DNA from: Streptomyces sp. TSRI0281 | Lineage (GTDB): Bacteria; Actinomycetota; Actinomycetes; Streptomycetales; Streptomycetaceae | DNA length: 64,000 nt | Assembly: GCF_001905125.1 (NCBI RefSeq) | Contig: NZ_LWLE01000038.1 | Location: 213,320 to 277,319, forward strand | Direction: 5' to 3' | Shown: piece by piece, positions 58,610 through 64,000 of the stretch | Layout of the letters: every line of letters starts with the position of its first letter | Numbering within the stretch: the first letter of the stretch is position 1 | Translations under genes and position numbers: made by a program | Notes under the pieces: generated by a model | Seen by the model: the letters and a program-made list of their open reading frames with translations, nothing else | Database searches by the model: none | What the model was told of the DNA's origin: nothing

Positions 58610-59422
58610 CTACCGGTGAGCGAGCACGAGGAACTCCCCGTCGCCCGCACCGACGGGCTCGCGGTTCCATCCTCCGTAGAGCCGCTCGACCTCGAAGCCC
58701 GCGTCCCGCAGCGAGGAGCGGAGCTCGTCCTCGGTCCGGAAGCGGAGCGTCGCCGTACTGGTGAGTTCCGCCCCGTCGGGGAACGCGTAGTGATGCGTGA
58801 AGCCGACGCCCACACCTTCCGCCCCCGCCCCGCCGCCGGCCATGAGCCCGCAGTCGGCCACGTGCCCGGCACCGCCCCCTGCGCCCGCGGCGTCCCGGAC
58901 GGCCGTCACCTCGGTCCACACCGTCACGGAACCACCATCGGGCAGCTCGACGCGCTGCTCAGAGTCGACCGGATTCCACCGCTCCCAACCGCGGGCCCGT
59001 GGATCACGTGTGTCGAAGACGATCCGGCCGCCCGGCACGAGGGAGCGCCGCAGATCGGCGAGCGCACGGGCCCAGGCATCGTCCGCGACGAAGAACTGCG
59101 CGACATGGCTGGTCATGACCGCCACGTCGAACGAGGCGTCGGGCAGCACCGAGGACGTGCCCTCCACCCAGACCACCCGCCCGGCACCCGGCTTGGCGCG
59201 CGCCGCCTCCAGCGAGGCGCGCGCCGGGTCCACCCCCGTCACCCGGTGACCGGCGGCGGCCATGCCGAGGGCGAGCCGGCCGGTTCCACAGCCGAGATCG
59301 AGGACCCGGGCACCGGGGACGCGGCCCACGACGGAGAGAAAGAAGTCGTCCTCGCGCGACCAGGGGCACTGGGCGTCGTACACCGCCACCAGCCGCGCGT
59401 CGCGGAACTCACCGTGCAGCAT
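58610..59422 (-). CDS. Class I SAM-dependent methyltransferase
   Basis: 270 residues. SAM motif I is VLDLGCGTGRLALGMAAAGHRVTGVDPARASLE; motif II and post-I follow (DASFDVAVMTSHVAQFF, SLVPGGRIVFDTRD). The C-terminal half has extra strands (VGFTHHYAFPDGAELTSTATLRFRTEDELRSSLRDAGFEVERLYGGWNREP) typical of small-molecule methyltransferases. An Ala/Gly-rich insertion (AAGAGGGAGH) splits it. ATG at 59422 with GGGAG upstream. Substrate unknown. Confidence 0.88.
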   Translation of the reverse strand: MLHGEFRDARLVAVYDAQCPWSREDDFFLSVVGRVPGARVLDLGCGTGRLALGMAAAGHRVTGVDPARASLEAARAKPGAGRVVWVEGTSSVLPDASFDVAVMTSHVAQFFVADDAWARALADLRRSLVPGGRIVFDTRDPRARGWERWNPVDSEQRVELPDGGSVTVWTEVTAVRDAAGAGGGAGHVADCGLMAGGGAGAEGVGVGFTHHYAFPDGAELTSTATLRFRTEDELRSSLRDAGFEVERLYGGWNREPVGAGDGEFLVLAHR

Positions 59423-59597
59423 CCAAGGCTCCCTGTTCGTCCTTCGCGTCCTTCGCGCGGTGCACCTTCGCCCCTGCTGTCCGGCAGCGCGCGGCCCGTT
59501 GTCGTACCCCCGTGGGAGGGTGCCACAAGGACGCCGAACAGGGCGCCCGCATCCGTGTACCGGCCGCCGTCGCGCGGCCGTCGAAGGAGTGCACATC

Positions 59598-60113
59598 ATG
59601 TCCGGCACCGACGCCGTCGCCACGTCCCTGGAAGCCATCGCCACCCTGCTGGCGCCCGACAGCCCGGCAGTCGCCGAACGGGTGCGGCACGCCCACGTCG
59701 ACCCCGGCGGCTATGTGCGTGACCATGCGGACCGGCTGGAGGACCGGGGTATCGAGGAGGCCGTTCCCAACCTCGCCTGGATAGCGCTCATCGACGCGCT
59801 CGACGAGCACCGGCTGCTCGCGGAGTTCGACTGGAAGGAGGATCCCACCGAGATACGGGGCCGGTTGACCGCTCTCGCGTCCCGTCCGTCCGTGGACCCC
59901 TGGGTGCTCTTCGACGCCGATGAGATGCTCCTGCCGACCGCCGAGTTCCTGGACGCCTGTGGCCGCCACTACCGGGAGGTCGGCGCCGCGCTGGCCGTCC
60001 TCGACATCGAGTCGGACTGCTATCCGGTGGTGTGTCTGCGCGCCGCACGCACCGAGGAGCTGACCGCGCTCGCGGCTCGCGCGGGCTTCCCCGCCTGGAG
60101 CCTCGGCGGGTGA
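59598..60113 (+). CDS. Hypothetical protein, DUF6630-like
   Basis: 171 residues, soluble, acidic, no motif of known chemistry. Seen: VPNLAWIALIDALDEHRLLAEFDWKEDPTEI, WVLFDADEMLLPTAEFLDACGRHY and the end GFPAWSLGG. The W-x-x-LIDAL...DWKE pattern recalls DUF6630 proteins, which have no known role. ATG at 59598 has AAGGAG 9 nt upstream. Confidence 0.7.
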   Translation: MSGTDAVATSLEAIATLLAPDSPAVAERVRHAHVDPGGYVRDHADRLEDRGIEEAVPNLAWIALIDALDEHRLLAEFDWKEDPTEIRGRLTALASRPSVDPWVLFDADEMLLPTAEFLDACGRHYREVGAALAVLDIESDCYPVVCLRAARTEELTALAARAGFPAWSLGG

Positions 60114-60146
60114 GAGGCCGTGCCCGCCGCGAGCGATCCGGGCGTG

Positions 60147-61001
60147 CTACGCCGGCGGGGGAGCGGCCGGAGCGCCCGGCATCGTGGCGTTGAGCGTGCC
60201 GTAGTCGAGGCCGTCCGCCAGCGTCGTGCTCGTCCCGGTGGTGAGGAGTTCGCGCGCGCTGCGGTCGACCAGGGCGTAGGCGGCCTCGGCGATCGCGGAG
60301 CCCGCACTGACCCGGGCGACGCCGAGCTTCGCCAGCGTGGGGACCGGGAGCGCGCCCGGCCCGGTCAGCAGGTTCAGCGGGACCGGTACCCCGTCGGCCA
60401 GGGCCGAGACGGTCGCCTCGTCGAAGGCCCCCAGGACGAACACCCCGTCCGCGCCCGCCTCGGCGTAGACACGGGCCCGGTCCAGGGTCTCCTTGAGCCA
60501 GGAGTCGGGATCCGCGGGGCGCAGCCGGTGGGTGTCGATCCGGGCGTTGAGGAAGAGCGGTACGCCCGCGGCGTCCGCGGCGGACCGCGCGGCCGCGATA
60601 CGAGCGGCCTGCTCGTCCGGCCGTCGCAACGGGTGTGCGCCGGAGCGGAGGGAGTCCTCAAGATTGACTCCGACGGCACCGGCGTCGAGCACGCCCCGTA
60701 CGGTGCCGGCCAGTTCCGCGGGGGTACGGGCGAAGCCGCTCTCGATGTCGGCGGTGACGGGGACGCTCACCGCGGCGGCGATACGGGAGATGAGAGCGAG
60801 GGCGGCATCGCGGTCCAGCCGGTCGCCGTCGGGCGATCCCAGCGACCAGGCGACGCCCGCGCTGGTGGTGGCGACGGCCGCCGCTCCGGCCGCCTCGACG
60901 AGTCGCGCGGAGGCCACGTCCCAGGCGTTGGGCAGTACGAGGGGCCTGCCGGGCACGTGCAGCGAGCGGAGCAGGAGTGCCCGGTCGTGGAGGGACGTCA
61001 T
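60147..61001 (-). CDS. Isocitrate lyase/PEP mutase superfamily enzyme
   Basis: 284 residues with a TIM barrel of the ICL/PEPM superfamily: RPLVLPNAWDVASARLVEAAGAAAVATTSAGVAWSLG, PVTADIESGFA (metal-binding Asp/Glu), AVGVNLEDSL, LFLNARIDTH, GVFVLGAFDE, LPVPTLAKLGVARVSAGSAIAEAAY. The Cys-containing loop of true isocitrate lyase (KKCGH) is absent, so it is more likely a carboxyphosphonoenolpyruvate mutase- or oxaloacetate-decarboxylase-like lyase. ATG at 61001. No phosphonate genes nearby. Reaction unknown. Confidence 0.85.
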   Translation of the reverse strand: MTSLHDRALLLRSLHVPGRPLVLPNAWDVASARLVEAAGAAAVATTSAGVAWSLGSPDGDRLDRDAALALISRIAAAVSVPVTADIESGFARTPAELAGTVRGVLDAGAVGVNLEDSLRSGAHPLRRPDEQAARIAAARSAADAAGVPLFLNARIDTHRLRPADPDSWLKETLDRARVYAEAGADGVFVLGAFDEATVSALADGVPVPLNLLTGPGALPVPTLAKLGVARVSAGSAIAEAAYALVDRSARELLTTGTSTTLADGLDYGTLNATMPGAPAAPPPA

Positions 61002-61252
61002 GGTGATCTCTTCCTTGGCTCAGGGGCCCCGTACCGCACACGGCCGCACGGCCCGACGGCCGGATGTTAAGGCCGGGGCGATGGTCCGCCGCACGGGAAG
61101 TGGCCATGTTCCCGTACGGGTCCCTGGGACCGCACCTGATTTCGCCCCCACCGGCGGCAGGGCTGCGGGCGCGCGGGGTCCGGGCGCCGAAGGTACGTGC
61201 CGTGTTCCGTCAACTTCGGGTCGGCGTCCGCGTCGGCTCCTACACTCCGGAC

Positions 61253-61828
61253 ATGAACGAAGTCGATCTGCTCGAAGGTGTCCTGTCCAAGACCGCCGAT
61301 GTCATCGGCGGTGTCGCCGCCGACCAGTTGAATCTCCCCACACCGTGCGACGAGTACGACGTCGGGACGCTGATCCGTCACATCGGCGGCTGGATCCTCG
61401 TGTTCGAGGCGGGGAGCCACGGGCGTACGTACGAGGGTGACGCCGCGAACCACCGCTGCGGCGCCGACCCGGCGGCCGAGTTCCGTCAAGCCGCGGCGGG
61501 GGTGGTGTCCGGATGGAAGAAGTACGGCTTCGACCGCGAGGTCCCCGTCACCGGCCGCGAGATGCCCGCCGGGCAGGTGTTCAACATGACCCTCATGGAG
61601 TACCTGACCCACGGCTGGGACCTGGCGGTCGCCACCGGGCAGCCGGTCCCGTACACCGAGGAGGAGGCGACGGCCGGCCTGGCCCGCGCGCAGGCCACGC
61701 TGCCGCCGCAGTTCCGGGGCGAGGGCATGGCCTTCGGCGAGATCGTTCCCGTGGCCGAGGACGCGTCGGCGATGGACCGGTTCGTGGCGTTCCTCGGACG
61801 CGACCCGGTGCCGCCGACGGCCCGGTAG
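61253..61828 (+). CDS. TIGR03086-family metal-binding DinB-like protein
   Basis: 191 residues. The DinB/mycothiol maleylpyruvate isomerase fold: NLPTPCDEYDVGTLIRHIGGWIL with a metal-binding His, NMTLMEYLTHGWDLAVATGQPVPY with the second His, and FGEIVPVAEDASAMDRFVAFLGRDP. TIGR03086 proteins probably use mycothiol or another thiol; targets are unknown. ATG at 61253 is 6 nt after TACACT (61241-61246) with no ribosome site, a leaderless layout. Confidence 0.87.
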   Translation: MNEVDLLEGVLSKTADVIGGVAADQLNLPTPCDEYDVGTLIRHIGGWILVFEAGSHGRTYEGDAANHRCGADPAAEFRQAAAGVVSGWKKYGFDREVPVTGREMPAGQVFNMTLMEYLTHGWDLAVATGQPVPYTEEEATAGLARAQATLPPQFRGEGMAFGEIVPVAEDASAMDRFVAFLGRDPVPPTAR

Positions 61829-62127
61829 ACCTCCGGAGTCGCCCGCCGCATCCCCGGCGTGTTCGGGCAGCCGTAGGGCATGGTCGTACAGGGAGGGCGG
61901 GAGGGTGAGCGCGTCGCGCTCTTCCTGAGCGCTCACCGGGCGGAGTGTGACTCGATTCCGTAGGTCATGTACGCAGCCCGCCGGCCGGGTTCGGGCCCTG
62001 TCGAAGGAATGCGAACGGGGGCTCCGCCGTACCGCGGCACCCGGCGCCGAGGTACGGCGCCGGGCCGCGGCGGAAAGGAGCACCCGGCCGGAGACGAGTC
62101 CCGCTCGTCCGGGCCGCGACCGGGCGC
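61829..62127. other. Gene-free gap, possible fragment of a lost gene
   Basis: No intact gene. On the minus strand, from about 61936 down to 61829, a frame reads LTLPPSLYDHALRLPEHAG, which has protein-like composition. It runs into the neighbouring gene and contains two CTA codons, rare in Streptomyces. It may be the 5' remnant of a gene whose rest is gone. The right half has no recognised signal. Confidence 0.3.
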
Positions 62128-63555
62128 TCAGCCGGTGGCGGCGCCGAACCACCGGGGCAGCCGGCCGATCAGATCCTGCTGGTCGTCACCGACCCACGCC
62201 ACATGGCCGTCCGGGCGCAGCAGTACCGCGGGCGCGTCCAGTTCCTCGCTGACGTCGACGACATGGTCGACCCGGTCCGCCCACCCCGCCACCGACAGCC
62301 TGCCGGTCCGGTCGAGCAGCAGCCCGCGGCCGTCGTGCATCAGCTCGTAGAGGCGCCCCCGCTTCAGCTCCAAGTCCCGCATGCGCCGGCCGAGCAGTTC
62401 GTGGCCCTCGCCGAAGTCGTAGCGGACCTCGACCGCGGTGATCATCCCGGTGACGTACCGGTTCACCTCCTCGAAGTCCATCAGCTTCGAGAACAGCTCC
62501 CGCAGCGCGGTGGCACCCGGATCGGTCCCCAGCAGGGTGATCTGCGCCCGGGTGTTGTTCAGCACGCGGGCGCCCACCGGGTGGCGTTCGGCGTGGTAGC
62601 TGTCGAGCAGCCCCTCCGGCGCCCAGCCGTTGACCTCGGCGGCCAGTTTCCAGCCGAGGTTGAACGCGTCCTGCACACCGAGGTTCATCCCCTGCCCGCC
62701 GGTCGGCGGGTGGACGTGCGCCGCGTCGCCGGCCAGCAGCACCCGCCCGACCCGGTAGTGCTCGGCCTGCCGGGTGGCGTCGCCGAACCGGGACAGCCAG
62801 CGCGGTGAGTGCGCGCCGAAGTCGGTGCCGGCGACCGCCCGCAGTTGCCGCTTGAACTCTTCGAGGGTCGTCGCGGTCGTACGGTCCTCGGACACCCCGT
62901 CGGCGGGCACGATGATGCGGCACACTCCGTCCTCGCCGGGGGCGACGCCGAACCGCAGCTGGGTCTTGCGGACTTCCTCGACGACGGAGGCGATCGTCGC
63001 CGGATCCTCGGTCACCTCCATCTCGCCGAGGAGTGTCTCGACCGTCGCGGGCTCGCCGGGGAAACCGACGCCGAGTTGCTTGCGCACCGTGCTGCGGCCC
63101 CCGTCGCACCCGACGAGGTAGCGCGAGCGCAGGTGCGTGCCGTCCGTCAGCCCGACGGTCACGCCCTCCGCGTCCTGGCTCAGCCCGGCCACTTCGCAGC
63201 CGCGCCGGATCTCGGTACCGAGTTCGAGGGCCCGCGCGTTGAGCAGCCGCTCGCTGACCGGCTGCGGAGTGGCGAGACCGTACGGGTGCGCCGTGTCCAA
63301 CCGGTCGGGCCACGGCTTCATGATGCTGCCGAAGAGACCGCCGACCTGGAACTTCTTACTGACCGCGAGGAACCGGTCCAGCAGGCCGCGCTGGTCCATG
63401 ATCTCGACGCTGCGCGCGTGGAGGCCCTGCCCGCGGGACTCCTTGGTCGGCTCGGTCAGCTTCTCCAGTACGACCACCCGCACTCCGGCCAACCGCAGCT
63501 CACTGGCCAGCATCAGGCCGGTCGGTCCGCCACCGGCCACGATCACGTCAATCAT
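62128..63555 (-). CDS. rox: Rifampicin monooxygenase (Rox)
   Basis: 475 residues from ATG 63555. FAD-dependent group A aromatic hydroxylase. It starts MIDVIVAGGGPTGLMLASELRLAG (FAD Rossmann motif), has DG-motif YLVGCDGGRSTVRKQLGVGFPGEP and GD motif VGRVLLAGDAAHVHPPTGGQGMNLGVQDAFNLGWKLA, and ends LLRPDGHVAWVGDDQQDLIGRLPRWFGA. Segments such as ESRGQGLHARSVEIMDQRGLLDRF and AGTDFGAHSPRWLSRFGDATRQAEHY strongly resemble Streptomyces Rox, which hydroxylates rifamycins and opens the ansa chain. ATG 63567, directly at the stop of a 54-codon frame (TGAATG), is the alternative start. An RAE lies about 220 nt upstream. Confidence 0.9.
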   Translation of the reverse strand: MIDVIVAGGGPTGLMLASELRLAGVRVVVLEKLTEPTKESRGQGLHARSVEIMDQRGLLDRFLAVSKKFQVGGLFGSIMKPWPDRLDTAHPYGLATPQPVSERLLNARALELGTEIRRGCEVAGLSQDAEGVTVGLTDGTHLRSRYLVGCDGGRSTVRKQLGVGFPGEPATVETLLGEMEVTEDPATIASVVEEVRKTQLRFGVAPGEDGVCRIIVPADGVSEDRTTATTLEEFKRQLRAVAGTDFGAHSPRWLSRFGDATRQAEHYRVGRVLLAGDAAHVHPPTGGQGMNLGVQDAFNLGWKLAAEVNGWAPEGLLDSYHAERHPVGARVLNNTRAQITLLGTDPGATALRELFSKLMDFEEVNRYVTGMITAVEVRYDFGEGHELLGRRMRDLELKRGRLYELMHDGRGLLLDRTGRLSVAGWADRVDHVVDVSEELDAPAVLLRPDGHVAWVGDDQQDLIGRLPRWFGAATG

Positions 63556-63567
63556 CAGAACGCCCAT

Positions 63568-63732
63568 TCAACGAGAGTGGAATTCGACCGGCCGCTCGGC
63601 GCGGTCCAGTGGCACGCGCACCCGCACCGCGGTGCCGAGTGCCCGCGATCGCACCGCGAGTCCCCCGGCGGTTCGACGGTCCCGCGCAGCCCATACATCG
63701 ACAAACCCATGCATACCTCGTGGATCTGTCAT
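63568..63732 (-). CDS. 54-codon frame between the RAE and rox, unrecognised
   Basis: Frame from ATG 63732 to TGA 63568-63570; the stop joins the upstream rox ATG (TGAATG), so termination could feed rox translation. It reads MTDPRGMHGFVDVWAARDRR at the start and has a basic, Arg/Val-rich end. No family recognised. It could be a leader peptide, a small regulatory protein or noise. Confidence 0.35.
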   Translation of the reverse strand: MTDPRGMHGFVDVWAARDRRTAGGLAVRSRALGTAVRVRVPLDRAERPVEFHSR

Positions 63733-63775
63733 TTCCGCAGGTTCTGGCCTTGGCCGATCATTCTGCGGTACGACC

Positions 63776-63795
63776 GGGGCCTTGCCGCAAGCCCC
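63776..63795. promoter_or_regulatory. Rifamycin-associated element (RAE), bidirectional
   Basis: GGGGCCTTGCCGCAAGCCCC on the plus strand; its complement is the RAE sequence as I remember it. 63777-63795 is a 19-bp inverted repeat about C63786 with one mismatched pair. Toward rox, TTGCGG (63790-63785) inside it is 19 nt from CAGAAT (63765-63760). Toward the right, TTGCCG (63782-63787) is 19 nt from TACCTT (63807-63812). So one element may drive divergent transcripts when rifamycin is present. Confidence 0.75.
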
Positions 63796-63818
63796 CCGGT
63801 GGGCTATACCTTGAGAGT

Positions 63819-63842
63819 GGCAAGGAGTCCTTACTCCTTGCC
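63819..63842 (+). promoter_or_regulatory. 10-bp hairpin just right of the RAE promoter
   Basis: GGCAAGGAGT (63819-63828) pairs perfectly with ACTCCTTGCC (63833-63842), loop CCTT. It begins where a rightward RAE transcript would start, so it may be a 5' stabilising hairpin, attenuator or operator. Confidence 0.55.
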
Positions 63843-64000
63843 CTTTGTCGTTTCCGCCGCAGGGACGGAGCAGGGTTCCCGTCCCCGGCCCCCGGACGTC
63901 TTCAGCAGACGGGTTGCGCACACCGCTGTGCCGTCCTGCTCCACACCGGCCCGGGATTTCGATCCCCGATGTACGGGCCGTAACGTTCATGCTCCCGGTA
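63843..64000. other. Window edge, no gene identified
   Basis: No start codon with a ribosome site and no recognisable coding sequence in the last 158 bases. If the rightward RAE promoter is real, its gene starts beyond the window. Confidence 0.4.

Noticed and set aside
60147..61001. Isocitrate lyase of the glyoxylate shunt
   Set aside because: Too short (284 residues) and lacks the KKCGH active-site loop; only superfamily membership is supported.

Overview
This is a GC-rich stretch of about 64 kb with dense, often overlapping genes, GTG starts and short intergenic gaps: a Streptomyces chromosome core region. The gene order around infC-rpmI-rplT, the orphan histidine kinase and pheST, with a DUF1844 gene upstream and a glnA4-type glutamine synthetase cluster further left, is as I remember the SCO1590-SCO1631 part of the S. 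coelicolor map. No rRNA, tRNA, CRISPR, insertion sequence or prophage was seen.

Layout. 1-5.3 kb: 3' part of a DEAD/DEAH-DSHCT helicase gene, a flavin monooxygenase preceded by a short Cys-containing leader peptide, an SPW-repeat membrane protein and an ADP-ribosylglycohydrolase. 5.3-13.6 kb: a complete SigK/RskA locus comparable to Rv0449c-Rv0444c plus the fasciclin genes of mycobacteria (fasciclin lipoprotein, molybdopterin oxidoreductase, FAD oxidoreductase, DUF1365, CFA-type methyltransferase, DUF1295, anti-sigma RskA, sigma SigK). Three matching promoters of the form CCAATCC-N15-(C/A)CGAAT lie in front of its transcription units. 13.7-18.1 kb: ABA4-like and membrane protein genes with a divergent MerR regulator, a siderophore-interacting protein behind an iron box, and a 5'-3' exonuclease. 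18.3-25.8 kb: a glycine betaine/proline-type ABC transporter whose permease carries two near-identical binding domains, then an XRE-cupin regulator, a metal-receptor-like protein and a TDT transporter/LysR pair.

25.9-31.2 kb: an amine-utilisation cluster (class I amidotransferase-like hydrolase, GntR regulator, glutamine-synthetase-like ligase, aldehyde dehydrogenase, short-chain dehydrogenase). It fits the gamma-glutamylated ethanolamine pathway, and a shared 31-bp element lies near two of its genes. 31.2-39.5 kb: DUF2510 protein, amino acid deaminase/aldolase, Pro-rich membrane protein with a mycosin protease, a class A beta-lactamase-like protein, SseB, aquaporin and DUF1844. 39.5-50 kb: translation block (infC with an ATC start and an upstream intrinsic terminator, rpmI, rplT, a SpoU RNA methyltransferase, pheST), then a TPR regulator and a Nudix hydrolase.

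50-64 kb: fatty-acid and housekeeping genes, including a DMT exporter and MocR regulator whose start codons overlap head to head, and a serine hydrolase gene broken by one extra base. At the right edge is a rifampicin monooxygenase gene (rox) preceded by a 19-20-bp inverted repeat matching the rifamycin-associated element (RAE). Many genes here have a TAnnnT box 6-8 nt before the start codon, as expected for leaderless transcripts.
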